Of a DNA stretch of 64,000 nt, positions 52,667 through 63,123 are shown piece by piece. The DNA lies in the NCBI RefSeq assembly GCF_014639875.1, contig NZ_BMGD01000004.1, positions 62,001-126,000 on the forward strand, written 5' to 3'. The DNA is from Blastomonas aquatica (GTDB lineage: Bacteria > Pseudomonadota > Alphaproteobacteria > Sphingomonadales > Sphingomonadaceae). The translations under genes were made by a program, and so were the position numbers. The stretch's first letter is position 1. The number at the start of each line of letters is the position of its first letter. Below the pieces are notes generated by a model. It saw only the letters and a program-made list of their open reading frames with translations, was not told where the DNA came from and ran no database searches.

Positions 52667-54547
52667 ATGGGTTTTGTCAAAAGCGCCTGGAAGGTGCTGG
52701 TGGCCATCAAGGACGGGCTTGTCCTGCTGGCCATGCTGTTGTTCTTCGGTCTCATTCTGGCAGCGTTGTCATGGCGGCCCAATCCTGCGGCGGTCACCGA
52801 TGGTGCGCTGCTGGTCAAGCTCGATGGCGTGATCGTCGAGGAGCCCGAAACCACCGATCCGATCGCAGCCATTCTCGGCGGACAGGCTCCGCTCAAGCAG
52901 TTTCGCGAGCGTGATGTCATCCGCGCCATCGATACCGCAGCCGAGGACGACCGCGTCAAGGTGATCGCGCTTGATCTCGACCGGTTCATGGGCGGCGGGC
53001 AGGTATCGCTCGAGCAGATCGGCGAGGCGCTGGGCCGCGCGAAGGCCAAGGGCAAACCGGTCTACAGCTTTGCGACCTTCTACAGCGATTCCGCCTATCT
53101 GCTGGCATCGCACGCCACTGAAATATGGATCGATCCGATGGGGGGTGCCGCGTTTACCGGCCCCGGTGGTTCGCGCCTCTACTACAAGGATGCTCTCGAT
53201 CGCTTCAAGGTCACCGCGCACGTCTATCGCGTCGGCACCTTCAAGAGCGCAGTCGAACCCTATTTGCGCTCGGAGCAGTCTCCCGAGGCCAAGCAGGCGC
53301 TGCTTGCCGTCTATGAGCCGATCTGGGCCAATTGGCAGGCCAACGTCAAAAAAGCGCGGCCACAGGCTGATCTTGCAAGCTATATTGCCGACCCCGCTGC
53401 GGCGGTGACCGCAGCCAATGGCGACCTCGTCAAGCTGGCGACGGACCGCAAGATCATCGACAAGGTCGGTGATCGCACCGCATTCGGCAAGCGTGTTGCG
53501 GAACTCGCAGGCGCAGATGACGACAAGGGGCCCGGCGCCTTCAAGCACACCAGCCTCCGGGACTGGGTCGCTGCCAATCCGCTTAAGACCGGCGGCGACG
53601 AGGTCGGTGTGATCACGATCGCAGGCACCATCGTCGACGGCAAGGCCGGCCCAGGCACCGCCGGTGGCGATCGCATCGAAAAGCTGCTGCACGATGGATT
53701 GCAGCGCGACAACCTCAAGGCGCTGGTCGTCCGCGTGGATTCGCCGGGTGGCTCGGCGTTTGCATCGGAGCAGATCCGGCGTGCCATCGAGAGCTATCGC
53801 GGCAAGAAGATCCCGGTCGTGGTGTCGATGGGCAATGTCGCGGCCAGCGGCGGCTATTGGGTCGCGACTGCCGGCGACACCATCTTTGCCGAGCCTTCGA
53901 CCATCACCGGGTCGATCGGTATCTTTGCAGTGCTGCCCAGCTTCGAACGCGCGCTGGCCGAGTATGGCGTACGGGCCGACGGCGTTGCCACCACCGATCT
54001 TTCGGGTCAGCCCGATGTGCTCGGAGGGTTCAACAGCACCGTCGATACCTTTATCCAGAGCTCGATCGAGCACGATTACGGACGGTTTCTCGGCCTGGTC
54101 GGCAAGGCGCGTGGCATGTCCACGGCTGACGTTGACGCTATCGCTCAGGGCCGGGTCTGGGATGGCGGGACCGCGCGCCAGATCAAGCTGGTTGACCGGT
54201 TCGGATCGATCGACGACGCCATCGCCGAAGCGGCCAAGCGTGCCAAGTTGAAGGACGACGGCTATTCGGTGCATTACCTCGAAACCTCGCTCGATCCGTT
54301 CCAGCAGCTGATCGCCGGCATGTTTGCTCCTGCGGAGGACACCCAGCAGGTACGCGGCCTCGTTGCTCAGCTTGCCTGGCGTCAGCAGGCAGCGCTCGGC
54401 CAGGTATTGGGCGATCTCAATGTGCTTAGTGGTGTCCAGGGTGTTCAGGCATGGTGCCTCGAATGTTCAGGCGCGCTGCCACCGCGTGTTGCCGCCAAGG
54501 CCAACACCGGCGGGATGACACGGCTGTTTGCGCGAACCGGAAACTGA
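52667..54547 (+). CDS. sppA: Signal peptide peptidase SppA, 67-kDa type
   Basis: A 626-residue membrane-anchored serine protease that degrades cleaved signal peptides. An N-terminal anchor (LVLLAMLLFFGLILAALSW) is followed by two tandem SppA domains. The general-base Lys is in VGTFKSAVEP (about residue 193) and the nucleophilic Ser in MGNVAASGGYWVAT (about residue 393), the Ser/Lys dyad across both halves. Length matches the long E. coli-like form rather than the short Bacillus type. Confidence 0.95.
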   Translation: MGFVKSAWKVLVAIKDGLVLLAMLLFFGLILAALSWRPNPAAVTDGALLVKLDGVIVEEPETTDPIAAILGGQAPLKQFRERDVIRAIDTAAEDDRVKVIALDLDRFMGGGQVSLEQIGEALGRAKAKGKPVYSFATFYSDSAYLLASHATEIWIDPMGGAAFTGPGGSRLYYKDALDRFKVTAHVYRVGTFKSAVEPYLRSEQSPEAKQALLAVYEPIWANWQANVKKARPQADLASYIADPAAAVTAANGDLVKLATDRKIIDKVGDRTAFGKRVAELAGADDDKGPGAFKHTSLRDWVAANPLKTGGDEVGVITIAGTIVDGKAGPGTAGGDRIEKLLHDGLQRDNLKALVVRVDSPGGSAFASEQIRRAIESYRGKKIPVVVSMGNVAASGGYWVATAGDTIFAEPSTITGSIGIFAVLPSFERALAEYGVRADGVATTDLSGQPDVLGGFNSTVDTFIQSSIEHDYGRFLGLVGKARGMSTADVDAIAQGRVWDGGTARQIKLVDRFGSIDDAIAEAAKRAKLKDDGYSVHYLETSLDPFQQLIAGMFAPAEDTQQVRGLVAQLAWRQQAALGQVLGDLNVLSGVQGVQAWCLECSGALPPRVAAKANTGGMTRLFARTGN

Positions 54548-54604
54548 GGCCGAGCGGGCATCCGCGTCCATCCCGCCCGTTCCTCGATTTCGATAAACGT
54601 GGTT

Positions 54605-54628
54605 GGGCCGCACGTGAAAGTGCGGCCC
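54605..54628. terminator. Hairpin after sppA
   Basis: GGGCCGCAC pairs perfectly with GTGCGGCCC around a six-base loop, 58 bases after the sppA stop. Only ATT follows, so it is a weak terminator or an mRNA 3'-end hairpin. Confidence 0.5.
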
Positions 54629-54690
54629 ATTCAGGCGCGGGTTCGAATAGACCTAGCCAATAACCGCCCAATCCCGCTAAGGCTGGGCAG

Positions 54691-55083
54691 ATGGACGTTC
54701 AACTTACTTACAAAGCCACCGGACTGGTGATGGCAGGCGGCGCTATTGGTGCTGCCTTGCGTTTTCATGGCACCCAGCTTGCGGTGCGCCTTGGTCACAC
54801 CGGCTACCCCTTTGCGACTCTGGGCATCAATGTCGTCGGCGGGCTAGCGATGGGGGTACTCGCGGCATTGGTGCTGCGCGAGCATGTCGGTGAACCGATC
54901 CGGCTGTTCGTGGCGGTGGGTGTGCTGGGCGGGTTCACCACGTTTTCGGCCTTCAGCCTCGAGATGTTCCAAATGATCGAACGCGGGCAGACGGCGTTGG
55001 CGTTGGGCTATGCGCTTTTGTCCGTCGCACTTTCATTGGCCGCGCTTGCTGCCGGATATACGGTGACGCGGGGGCTGACATGA
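54691..55083 (+). CDS. crcB: Fluoride exporter CrcB (Fluc)
   Basis: A 130-residue dual-topology fluoride channel of four helices. It shows GAIGAALRFH near the N-terminus, FATLGINVVGGLAMG, and GFTTFSAFSLEM, the conserved TTFS fluoride-path motif. The stop overlaps the start of the following pseudouridine synthase by four bases. I could not find a fluoride riboswitch upstream. Confidence 0.94.
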   Translation: MDVQLTYKATGLVMAGGAIGAALRFHGTQLAVRLGHTGYPFATLGINVVGGLAMGVLAALVLREHVGEPIRLFVAVGVLGGFTTFSAFSLEMFQMIERGQTALALGYALLSVALSLAALAAGYTVTRGLT

Positions 55084-56372
55084 AGCCTCCCGTCGGCAAG
55101 ACCCCAATCAAGCGCGCTGGTCCGGTCCGCAAGGCTGCAGCGCTCACGCCCGCTGCGGCTACCCACAAACCCAGCGAGGCACGCCAGTTCACCATCGACA
55201 CCGATGATGACGGCATCCGGCTCGACCGCTGGTTCCACCGGCATTTGCCCGACGTGAACTTCAATCTGGTCTCGCGCTGGGCGCGCACCGGTCAGGTTCG
55301 GCTCGATGGCAAGCGCGTCGGCCCTGGCGACCGCATCGTTGCCGGGCAGACCATCCGGATTCCTCCCTCAGAGGTCGAACCAGAACGATCCGTCGCCCGC
55401 GAGATGCCCAAGACGCTGAGCGATGACCAGATAGCCTATGCCCAGTCGATGGTGATCCACCGTGATCGCGCTGCGCTGGTGATCAACAAGCCCCCGGGTC
55501 TTGCGACGCAGGGTGGCACCCGCACCCATGCGCACGTCGACGGTCTGGGCGAGGCGCTGATGTACGACAGCGCGGTGAAGCCGCGTCTGGTCCACCGGCT
55601 CGACAAGGATACTTCAGGTGTCCTGCTGCTCGCGCGCACACCGGGTAGCGCGGCGTATTTTGCCAAGCGCTTTGCCGGACGCAATGCCAAGAAGGTCTAT
55701 TGGGCGCTGGTGGTCGGCGTGCCCGATATCTATTCGGGGCTGATCGAGCTTCCGCTGGCCAAACAGCCCGGAACCGGCGGCGAGAAGATGCATGTCGACG
55801 AGGAGAATGGCCAACCTTCGCGCACCGCCTATCAGGTGATCGAACGCGCCGGCTCGCGCGCTTCATGGGTCGCATTGCAGCCCTTCACCGGGCGTACCCA
55901 CCAGTTGCGCGTGCACATGGCCGCGATCGGGCATCCGATTGTCGGCGACGGCAAATATGGTGGTCAGAACGCGTTTTTGACCGGCACGATCAGCCGCAAG
56001 ATGCATCTGCACGCACGCCGCCTGCGGATCGCGCATCCTGATGGACCCGCGCTGGATGTGACGGCCGAACTGCCCGAACATTTTGCCGAATCGATGGAAA
56101 GCCTGGGCTTCGACCTCGGCCTTGGCGATTCGGTGTTCGCTGATGAGGCGATCGAGCCGGCAACCCGCGAGGTCAAGAAGCAGCAGGCCAAGGCGCATGC
56201 CAAGACCATCCGCAAGGAACGCCGCGGCGAACGGCGCAGCCGGTCGAGCGCCACGCAGCCCACCGGTAAAGGCAAACCTGCCGGCAAGTCCAAGTCTGCC
56301 GCAGGTGGCCCTGCCAGGCCCGGTACGCGGTCCAGGCCTGCGGGACCCGCGCGGACACCCCGGCGCCCATGA
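55080..56372 (+). CDS. RluA-family 23S rRNA pseudouridine synthase
   Basis: A 430-residue pseudouridine synthase: an S4 RNA-binding domain (residues about 38-95; RLDRWFHRHLPDVNFNLVSRW), the catalytic domain with the nucleophilic Asp in LVHRLDKDTSGVLLLA, and LQPFTGRTHQLRVHMAAIGHP. The last 75 residues are a basic, Ser/Ala/Pro-rich tail (RKERRGERRSRSSA) not needed for catalysis. RluC-type target sites (U955/2504/2580) are likely. It overlaps crcB and the HAD gene by four bases each, in one tight operon. Confidence 0.93.
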   Translation: MKPPVGKTPIKRAGPVRKAAALTPAAATHKPSEARQFTIDTDDDGIRLDRWFHRHLPDVNFNLVSRWARTGQVRLDGKRVGPGDRIVAGQTIRIPPSEVEPERSVAREMPKTLSDDQIAYAQSMVIHRDRAALVINKPPGLATQGGTRTHAHVDGLGEALMYDSAVKPRLVHRLDKDTSGVLLLARTPGSAAYFAKRFAGRNAKKVYWALVVGVPDIYSGLIELPLAKQPGTGGEKMHVDEENGQPSRTAYQVIERAGSRASWVALQPFTGRTHQLRVHMAAIGHPIVGDGKYGGQNAFLTGTISRKMHLHARRLRIAHPDGPALDVTAELPEHFAESMESLGFDLGLGDSVFADEAIEPATREVKKQQAKAHAKTIRKERRGERRSRSSATQPTGKGKPAGKSKSAAGGPARPGTRSRPAGPARTPRRP

Positions 56373-57037
56373 CGACAAAGCTTGCGATCTTCGATTGCGA
56401 CGGAACGCTGGTCGATAGCCAGGCGAATATCTGCCGGGCAATGGAAATGGCGTTTGCGGCAGAAGGGCTTGGCCATCCCGATCATCACCGGGTCCGGCGT
56501 ATCGTCGGGCTGTCTCTGGTCGAGGCGATGCGGGTAATGCTGCCCGATGCCGAAGCCGGTTTCCATGTTGTGCTGGCCGACCATTACAAGAACGCGTTTC
56601 ACGAACTGCGCGGCAACGGAACGCTGCAGCATGAGCCGCTGTACGACGGATTGCTGGAGGTTCTCGATCGCCTGGACCAGCAGGGCTGGAAGCTCGCCGT
56701 TGCTACCGGCAAGTCCGATCGCGGGCTCGATCTGTGCCTGACGCACCACGGGATCAAGCAGCGTTTCGTATCGCTGCAGACCGCAGACCGCCATCCCTCC
56801 AAGCCGCACCCTTCGATGATCTTCCAGGCTTTGGCCGATGCCGGGGCCAGACCCGAAGCAGCGGTGATGATCGGCGATACCAGCTACGACATGGCGATGG
56901 GTGTCGCCGCCAATGTTCGTGCCATCGGGGTCGACTGGGGCTATCATGACGCGTCCGAACTGCAAACCGCAGGCGCAGACAGCATCGCCTATACGATGGA
57001 TGAACTGTTCGACCACATCGCCAGGCATCCGGCATGA
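56369..57037 (+). CDS. HAD-IA family phosphatase (Gph-like)
   Basis: A 222-residue HAD hydrolase. Motif I is IFDCDGTLVDSQANICRAM, with the motif II-equivalent VATGKSDRGLDLC, the motif III Lys in HPSKPHPSMIF and motif IV in VMIGDTSYDMAMGVAAN. Its domain size and cap fit phosphoglycolate phosphatase, but the natural substrate is not certain. The start overlaps the preceding gene by four bases, and its stop overlaps the next gene. Confidence 0.9.
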   Translation: MTTKLAIFDCDGTLVDSQANICRAMEMAFAAEGLGHPDHHRVRRIVGLSLVEAMRVMLPDAEAGFHVVLADHYKNAFHELRGNGTLQHEPLYDGLLEVLDRLDQQGWKLAVATGKSDRGLDLCLTHHGIKQRFVSLQTADRHPSKPHPSMIFQALADAGARPEAAVMIGDTSYDMAMGVAANVRAIGVDWGYHDASELQTAGADSIAYTMDELFDHIARHPA

Positions 57038-57255
57038 CACCCGAAGACCGCAAGGCACGCACGCGTTTCTTCATCATCGGCCTGGTTCGGCTGGCAGGGG
57101 CGCTGACGATCGCGCTGGCGGTTGCGGTGTCCTATGGCAAGGTGACAGGCGTTCCCAATGCTGTAGGGTTTATCCTGCTGGCGGTCGGTATTGTCGAAAT
57201 GATCATCCTGCCGCAGATGCTGGTGGCGCGGTGGAAGTCACCCCCCACACCGTGA
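57034..57255 (+). CDS. Small two-helix membrane protein in the ATP12 operon
   Basis: A 73-residue protein starting MTPEDRKARTRFFIIGLVRL with two hydrophobic segments (about 12-33 and 42-64) and no other landmarks. It overlaps the HAD gene stop by four bases and is followed after ten bases by the ATP12 gene, so it is clearly transcribed with them. Function unknown; an inner-membrane role linked to ATP synthase assembly can only be guessed. Confidence 0.72.
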   Translation: MTPEDRKARTRFFIIGLVRLAGALTIALAVAVSYGKVTGVPNAVGFILLAVGIVEMIILPQMLVARWKSPPTP

Positions 57256-57265
57256 TGGCAGCAGC

Positions 57266-57976
57266 ATGAAGCGTTTTTACAAGTCGGTCGCGGTCGAGCC
57301 TGTCAAAGGCGGGTTTGCCCTGTTGCTCGATCGCCGCCCGGTCAAGACACCAGGACGCACGGCCTTGATTTTGCCCAGCGCTGCTATGTCGCGGGCAGTC
57401 GCGGACGAATGGGAAGGGCAGGGAGAGGAAATCGTCATCTCAACGATGCCGATGACGGGTTTTGCCAATGCCGCGATCGACCGGATCGCCCCGGACCCGG
57501 CCCGGTTCGTCAGCGACATCGCTGCTTATGGTGAAACAGACACGCTATGTTACCGCGCAGATCCGGGTGATCCGCTGGCTGCAAAGCAGGAGCACGAGTG
57601 GGAACCGATCCTGCGCTGGGCCGAAAATCGGTATGATATTAGGTTGATCCGGGTTGCGGGCATTGTCCATCAACCGCAAGCCATGCACAGCCTGTCCCGC
57701 CTTACGGCAGTGGTTCGCGCGTTCGATCCGTTCACGCTGGCAGGTCTATCCACGATCGCCAGCATTGGGGGGTCGCTGATATCTGCGCTCGCTATGCTCG
57801 AAAATGCCTATGCACCCGACGTGATCTGGCGAGCCGTCTGTCTCGAGGAGCTTTGGCAGGAAGACCTGTGGGGTGCCGATGCCGAAGCCGAGGCAACCCG
57901 AGCCTTGCGCCGTACCGCATTTGACGACGCCTATCGCTTTTGCTGTATTGCCCGCGGCATCAGCGGGGAACGTTAG
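57266..57976 (+). CDS. ATP12 family chaperone (F1 ATP synthase assembly)
   Basis: A 236-residue ATP12-type chaperone that in mitochondria binds the F1 alpha subunit during F1 assembly. KRFYKSVAVEPVKGGFALLLDRRPVKTPG at the N-terminus, VADEWEGQGE, and ETDTLCYRADPGDPLAAKQEHEWEPIL are the diagnostic motifs. Alphaproteobacteria retain it; its position in this cluster is typical of sphingomonads. ATP synthase genes are not in the window. Confidence 0.93.
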   Translation: MKRFYKSVAVEPVKGGFALLLDRRPVKTPGRTALILPSAAMSRAVADEWEGQGEEIVISTMPMTGFANAAIDRIAPDPARFVSDIAAYGETDTLCYRADPGDPLAAKQEHEWEPILRWAENRYDIRLIRVAGIVHQPQAMHSLSRLTAVVRAFDPFTLAGLSTIASIGGSLISALAMLENAYAPDVIWRAVCLEELWQEDLWGADAEAEATRALRRTAFDDAYRFCCIARGISGER

Positions 57977-58101
57977 AGCGACGTTCGCGTTCTTGTAATG
58001 TTGCCAATGTTCCAATTCGTGTTGCAGCCGATCAGTGTCGATGGCCCGTTACGGCTTTTTTGATCGGTCGTGAACATGCCACCTCAAGGAGACATCCCCA
58101 A

Positions 58102-58944
58102 ATGATGAAATCTGCGATTTCCGTACTTTTCGCGTCTACCGCCTTGGCATTTGCGGCAGCCCCCGCAGTCGCTCAGGATGCTGCGGAACCAAGCACTGCA
58201 CAGCCGACGACCGATCAGCCTTCAGCTGGCCAGCCCGATTCTGGTCAGTCGGGCACAGCCCAGCCCGGTACCGCGCAACCCGGTACTGCTCAGCCTGCGG
58301 CTGCTGCGGCGACACAGGCTCCGGCAGGTCCGTTGAGCCCTGAACAGGTCGAAGCCCAGAACAAAGCAATTGCTGACTTCTCCGCGGCACAGCAGGCTCA
58401 GGCCGCTGGCAACCACGCGCAGGTAATCTCCACCCTCGAACCCGCTTTGCCGGTTATTCGCGAGATCGCCGGACGTAATCCGTCCGATATCCAGAACGCA
58501 GGGTTTCTTGCCAGTGCGCTGACCATTACCGCCAATTCTCAGGGCGCGTTGGGCAACATCGATGCGATTGCCCCGCTATACATGGAAGCCGCGCCGCAAT
58601 GGACCAAGGTCTACGAAGCTGACAAAGCAAACGCCGGTGTGCGTGGAACGCTGATTTCAATCCTCGTCAATCTGGGCAACTTCAGCCTGAACAAGCAGGA
58701 CAAGATGGCTGCCCAGCCGCTCTTCGAGCAGGCATTGGCCGTCACCAAGGAAGGCCGCGCGGCAGACCCGGCTTCGGCAGATCTGGCAAACTTCGAATTT
58801 GCCAGTCTGATCGGACTGAACCAGGCGACCGGTGAAGCCAGCTATCTTGAAGCAGCCAAGCCGATCGGTGCCGAATTGCGCGAAAAGGGCACCGTAAGCG
58901 CAGCGAACCAGCCCGCTGTCGACGCGATCCTCGGCGCAGCCTGA
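58102..58944 (+). CDS. Secreted repeat protein (TPR-like), unknown function
   Basis: A 280-residue protein with a signal peptide (SVLFASTALAFAAAPAVAQD), then a low-complexity Gln/Pro/Thr/Ser-Gly region (AQPTTDQPSAGQ, repeated GTAQP units). An all-helical domain follows with TPR-like spacing (ADFSAAQQAQAAGNHAQVISTLEPALPVIREIA; LFEQALAVTKEGRAADP). AAGGAGA precedes the ATG. It is monocistronic with its own terminator. No family is recognised. Confidence 0.75.
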   Translation: MMKSAISVLFASTALAFAAAPAVAQDAAEPSTAQPTTDQPSAGQPDSGQSGTAQPGTAQPGTAQPAAAAATQAPAGPLSPEQVEAQNKAIADFSAAQQAQAAGNHAQVISTLEPALPVIREIAGRNPSDIQNAGFLASALTITANSQGALGNIDAIAPLYMEAAPQWTKVYEADKANAGVRGTLISILVNLGNFSLNKQDKMAAQPLFEQALAVTKEGRAADPASADLANFEFASLIGLNQATGEASYLEAAKPIGAELREKGTVSAANQPAVDAILGAA

Positions 58945-58965
58945 TCGCATTCGACCCTAACGAAG

Positions 58966-58998
58966 AACCCCGCCGGAGACGATCCGGCGGGGTTTTTT
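58966..58998 (+). terminator. Intrinsic terminator of the secreted repeat protein gene
   Basis: ACCCCGCCGGA pairs perfectly with TCCGGCGGGGT around a five-base loop and is followed by six T on the plus strand, 22 bases after the stop. Confidence 0.92.
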
Positions 58999-59001
58999 GT
59001 T

Positions 59002-61029
59002 TCAGAAGCCTTCGTTCTTTTCGGCTTTTTCTGCCAGCAGCGGTGATACCGCAAATCCGTGCTTTTTCAGCCCCTCGACGATCTTCGGAGTGCCTTCAAG
59101 TCCCGCCCAGAACATCGGGCCACCGCGATAGATCGGCCAGCCATAGCCATAGATCCACACCACATCGACGTCGGATGCGCGCTGCGCCATGCCCTCTTCG
59201 AGGATCATCGCGCCTTCGTTGACCATGGTGTACAGCGTCCGTTCGATGATCTCCTGATCGCTGATCTCACGCTTGGGCATGTTCGAGCGCGACCGGAAAT
59301 CCTCGATGATCTCGGCCACTCGCACGCTCGGCGTGGGGTTGCGCTTCTCGTCATAGTCATAAAAGCCCGCGCCCTTCTTCTGACCCCAGCGGTCCTCTGC
59401 GCACAAGGCGTCGCGGATGCTCTCGATCCGGCTCGGATCGCGATGCCAGCCGATATCGACCCCGGCTAGATCGCTCATCTGGAAAGGGCCCATCGGCATG
59501 CCGAACTCGACATGGACGCGGTCGATCTGCTCGGGCGTCGCACCTTCCATCAGCAGCTTGTTCGCTTCGACCTGGCGCGGCATCAGCATGCGGTTGCCGA
59601 TGAAACCGTGGCAGACGCCCGCGACCACCGCGACCTTCTTGATCTTTTTCGCGAGCGCCATCACGGTGGCGAGCACGTCATCTGCGGTCTTGGCACCGCG
59701 GACGACCTCGAGCAGCTTCATCACGTTGGCAGGCGAGAAGAAGTGCATGCCGACCACATCGTTCGGGCGGCTGGTCGATGCGGCGATCTCGTCGACGTTG
59801 AGATAGCTGGTGTTGCTGGCGAGGATCGCGCCGGGCTTGGCGATGGCGTCGAGCTTACCGAACACCTCCTTCTTGACGTCCATGTTCTCGAAGATCGCCT
59901 CGATGATCAGGTCGCAATCGGCAAGGTCATCGAGCGACAGCGACGGGGTCAGCAGACCCATTGCTGTCTCGACCTGCTCGGTGGTCAACCGGCCCTTGGC
60001 CGCGCTCGCCTCGTAATTCTTGCGGATCACGCCGACACCGCGGTTCAGCGCATCCTCTGCCTGTTCGACGATGGTCACCGCGATTCCTGCGGACAGGAAG
60101 TTCATGGTGATGCCGCCACCCATGGTGCCTGCACCGATCACGCCGACCTTGGCGATGGGGCGCAATGCGACATCGCTGGCGATCCCGTCGATCTTGCTCG
60201 CCTTGCGCTCGGCAAAGAAGATGTGCCGCTGGGCCGCAGACTGCGACCCGAACATCAGCTTCATGAACTCGCCGCGTTCGAACTCAAGACCTTCGGCAAA
60301 GGGCAGGCGGGTTGCAGCTTCGACGCAGGCGATGTTGGCAGCTGGCGCATCAAAGCCGCGGAACTTGCGGGCGTTTTCCTTGCGGAACGCTTCGATTGCT
60401 GCATCGTCCGCAGCCACCGACTTCTCGCTCACGCGCGGGATCGGGCGAACATCCTTGACCTTGTCGGCAAAGGCCAATGCTGCATCAAGCAGCGCGCCTT
60501 CTTCGGCGAGGTGATCGACCAGGCCCCATTGATGGGCCTTGCTCGCAGGAACAGGGTCACCCTTGGCTGTCATCTCCAGCGCCGCCTTGACGCCGACGAC
60601 GCGCGGCAAACGCTGGGTTCCGCCGGCACCGGGCAGAAGGCCCAACTTGACTTCGGGCACGCCGAGTTTGGCGGACGGTACCGCCACGCGGTAATGCGCC
60701 CCCAGCGCGGTTTCCAGCCCTCCGCCAAGCGCGGTGCCGTGGATCGCCGCGATCACAGGCTTGTCGAAGCTTTCCATCCGCGCAATGATCGCAGGCAGCA
60801 TCGGCTCGACCGGCGGCTTGCCGAACTCGGTGATGTCAGCACCGGCGAAGAAGGTCTGGCCAGCACAGATCAGCACGATCGCCTTGATGCCATCGTCGGC
60901 TGCCGCTTCGTTGAGGGCGGCCTCGAGACCGGTGCGCACGCCAGCGCCCAGCGCGTTGACCGGTGGGTTGTTCGACGTGACGATCAGGATGTCGCCGCGT
61001 TTTTCGGTGGAAATAGGGAAATCGGACAT
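59002..61029 (-). CDS. 3-hydroxyacyl-CoA dehydrogenase/enoyl-CoA hydratase (FadJ-like)
   Basis: A 675-residue bifunctional beta-oxidation enzyme. The crotonase domain spans residues about 1-180 ([49 protein letters not shown]). An NAD-binding 3-hydroxyacyl-CoA dehydrogenase domain from about 290 ([17 protein letters not shown]) and C-terminal dimerisation domains follow. MSDFPIST was chosen because AAAGGA stands nine bases before it; an ATG seven codons upstream overlaps the previous gene. It is last in the minus-strand catabolic operon. Confidence 0.94.
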   Translation of the reverse strand: MSDFPISTEKRGDILIVTSNNPPVNALGAGVRTGLEAALNEAAADDGIKAIVLICAGQTFFAGADITEFGKPPVEPMLPAIIARMESFDKPVIAAIHGTALGGGLETALGAHYRVAVPSAKLGVPEVKLGLLPGAGGTQRLPRVVGVKAALEMTAKGDPVPASKAHQWGLVDHLAEEGALLDAALAFADKVKDVRPIPRVSEKSVAADDAAIEAFRKENARKFRGFDAPAANIACVEAATRLPFAEGLEFERGEFMKLMFGSQSAAQRHIFFAERKASKIDGIASDVALRPIAKVGVIGAGTMGGGITMNFLSAGIAVTIVEQAEDALNRGVGVIRKNYEASAAKGRLTTEQVETAMGLLTPSLSLDDLADCDLIIEAIFENMDVKKEVFGKLDAIAKPGAILASNTSYLNVDEIAASTSRPNDVVGMHFFSPANVMKLLEVVRGAKTADDVLATVMALAKKIKKVAVVAGVCHGFIGNRMLMPRQVEANKLLMEGATPEQIDRVHVEFGMPMGPFQMSDLAGVDIGWHRDPSRIESIRDALCAEDRWGQKKGAGFYDYDEKRNPTPSVRVAEIIEDFRSRSNMPKREISDQEIIERTLYTMVNEGAMILEEGMAQRASDVDVVWIYGYGWPIYRGGPMFWAGLEGTPKIVEGLKKHGFAVSPLLAEKAEKNEGF

Positions 61030-61046
61030 GGTTTGGGTTCCTTTTG

Positions 61047-62267
61047 TCATTCAACGGCGGCGTAGAGCATCGTCTTGATCTCTCGCCGGATGGGATAGGT
61101 GCTCGATGGCATCAGCTGGGTCATGAAGATCATGATGATGTCTTCGACCGGATCAACAAAGAACGCGGTCGAGAACATGCCGCCCCAGTAGAAATCGTTG
61201 TTCGATCCGGGGACACCGGTCGCAGCGCTGTCGATCGTGGTCGCAAAGCCCAGGCCAAAGCCCGCACCGGCGTTCTCCGCCTCGCTGAACAGCGCCTTGC
61301 TGTGCTTGGTCAGGTCGCCACCGCCCGGCAAGTGGTTCGATATCATCAGGTCGAGCGTCTTGCGCCCCAGGATACGCACCCCGTCGAGCGTTCCACCGTT
61401 GAGCAACATACGGCAGAAGCGGTGATAATCCGCGAGCGTCGAAGCCATGCCGCCGCCGCCCGATAGCTGACTCGGTGGCCGTCCCCAAGCGGTGGTCGCA
61501 CCAGGATCGTACATCTTCATCTTGTCGGTAGGGTGGAAAACATAGCAATCGGGCACCCGGTCCAGCTTGCTTTCAGTGATCTGGAAGTGGGTGTCATCCA
61601 TCCCCAGCGGGCCGGTGACCCGGTCGGCGATGATCTGATCGAGCGGCTTGTTGTCGACCCGCTGCAGGATCGCGCCCAGAATGTCGGTCGAGATCGAATA
61701 GTTCCACGACGTGCCCGGATCGAACTGCAGCGGAATGCCTGCCAGGATACGGACGAACTCTTCGAGATCGGGACCGGCAAAGGCCTCCAGCTTGTGCTTG
61801 CGATAGGCCGCGTCGATCGGGGTGCGCTCCTGGAACCCGTATGTCAGGCCCGACGTGTGCCGCAGCAGATCGACCATCCGCATCGGCTGGCTCGTCGGGC
61901 GGGTGACGAACGGCTGGTTGCCGCCGCCCGAGACGAACACGCCCAGGTTCTTCCATTCGGGAATGATCCGGTGGACGGGATCGGCCAGCGCGATCTTGCC
62001 CTCCTCGACCAGTTGCATGAACGCAACCGAGGTGATCGGCTTGGTCATGCTGGCGATCCGGAAGATCGCATCCTGCGCCAACGGCTGGCCCGGGCGGGCC
62101 TCGCCCTGCAGCGACAGATGCGCCACCTCGTGCCCGCGCCCGATCAGCAGCGCGGCATGGGGCAGGCATTGGCTTTCCAGATATTTGCTGCGGATGTGGA
62201 CGGGAATACGCTCAAGCAAAGACTGGTTGAAGCCAAGGTCGGCCGGGTCTGACACAAAAATACTCAT
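61047..62267 (-). CDS. Serine hydrolase, class C beta-lactamase/family VIII esterase type
   Basis: A 406-residue cytoplasmic hydrolase of the beta-lactamase/transpeptidase fold. The Ser-x-x-Lys motif is ASMTKPITS (nucleophile Ser), the Tyr of the YxN-like motif is [11 protein letters not shown], and the C-terminal [13 protein letters not shown] and [13 protein letters not shown] follow. No signal peptide is seen, favouring an EstB-type esterase acting on intracellular substrates over a true beta-lactamase. It lies between an SDR gene and fadJ in the operon. [11 protein letters not shown] is the most likely start. Confidence 0.87.
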   Translation of the reverse strand: MSIFVSDPADLGFNQSLLERIPVHIRSKYLESQCLPHAALLIGRGHEVAHLSLQGEARPGQPLAQDAIFRIASMTKPITSVAFMQLVEEGKIALADPVHRIIPEWKNLGVFVSGGGNQPFVTRPTSQPMRMVDLLRHTSGLTYGFQERTPIDAAYRKHKLEAFAGPDLEEFVRILAGIPLQFDPGTSWNYSISTDILGAILQRVDNKPLDQIIADRVTGPLGMDDTHFQITESKLDRVPDCYVFHPTDKMKMYDPGATTAWGRPPSQLSGGGGMASTLADYHRFCRMLLNGGTLDGVRILGRKTLDLMISNHLPGGGDLTKHSKALFSEAENAGAGFGLGFATTIDSAATGVPGSNNDFYWGGMFSTAFFVDPVEDIIMIFMTQLMPSSTYPIRREIKTMLYAAVE

Positions 62268-62304
62268 CTGGGAAAATCCGCTGCTCCGCTGGGGTGGTGA
62301 TAGG

Positions 62305-63096
62305 TCAGGTCGCCGTCTGCCCGAAGCGCTGCCGGGCATAGGGATGCGAGCTGGTGAGGCCGCCATCGACAACAAGCGCATGGCCGTTGACATAGCTTGA
62401 GCGATCGGACGCGAGGAACAATGCCGCTTCGGCGATCTCGCTGGGGATGCCACCGCGCTGCATCGGGTTCAATTGCCCGATCTTGTCTTCAAACCCTTTT
62501 TCGCGCGCCTTGGTATAGATGAACTCGGTCATCCCGGTTTCGATCAGCCCGGGGCAGATTGCGTTGCAGCGCACGTCGCTGCCGGTCAATTGCTGCGCAG
62601 CAATCCGCACAAGGTTGATCACGCCTGCCTTGCTCGCGGTGTAGGCCGGACCGCCCGCGCCCGAGCGCAAGCCGGCGACCGAGGCTGTGCAAATGATCGA
62701 TCCGCCATTGCCGGCATCTGCCATGACCTTGCCTGCGTGCTTGATCGCGAGGAACGGACCGATCAGGTTGATCGCCAGGATCCGTTCCCATTCCTCGACG
62801 GTCTGATCGAAGATGCCATCGAACCCGCCCGAGATGCCCGCATTGGCGAAAAAAACATCGAGCTTACCATGCCGCTCGACCGCTTTGGCGACCAGCATCT
62901 GGACGTCGGCCTCCTTGCTGACATCGGCCTGGACCGCAGTGATCGCATCGGGGTTCTGTGCCGCAGTGTCGTCCTGCTTGCCGGTGATATCGCTGGCGAT
63001 GACCTTGGCGCCATGCTGCGCGAACAGCAGTGCGCTGGCTTTGCCGATACCGGAGCCAGCACCGGTGACGATCGCGACCTTGCCTTGAAGATCCAT
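62305..63096 (-). CDS. SDR family oxidoreductase
   Basis: A 263-residue classical short-chain dehydrogenase. The cofactor loop is [15 protein letters not shown], with Asp at the end of strand 2 (KVIASDITG) favouring NAD, NAGISGG, and the catalytic Ser in ICTASVAG, Tyr-x-x-x-Lys in [10 protein letters not shown]. It probably oxidises a hydroxy-acyl or alcohol intermediate. It is separated by 27 bases from the next SDR in the same operon. Confidence 0.92.
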   Translation of the reverse strand: MDLQGKVAIVTGAGSGIGKASALLFAQHGAKVIASDITGKQDDTAAQNPDAITAVQADVSKEADVQMLVAKAVERHGKLDVFFANAGISGGFDGIFDQTVEEWERILAINLIGPFLAIKHAGKVMADAGNGGSIICTASVAGLRSGAGGPAYTASKAGVINLVRIAAQQLTGSDVRCNAICPGLIETGMTEFIYTKAREKGFEDKIGQLNPMQRGGIPSEIAEAALFLASDRSSYVNGHALVVDGGLTSSHPYARQRFGQTAT

Positions 63097-63123
63097 GAAA
63101 TTATCCCTCCGTGATACAGCGTG

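Noticed and set aside
54548..54690. Possible fluoride riboswitch upstream of crcB
   Set aside because: The GGCGATGG and CTGATG-type conserved blocks of the crcB motif are not visible; only a simple hairpin at 54605-54628 was found.
59512..61065. 517-codon plus-strand frame opposite the FadJ-like gene
   Set aside because: It mirrors the FadJ coding sequence and carries no recognisable motif or SD.
61047..62267. True beta-lactamase resistance gene
   Set aside because: No signal peptide, and the operon context is catabolic; an esterase is more likely.
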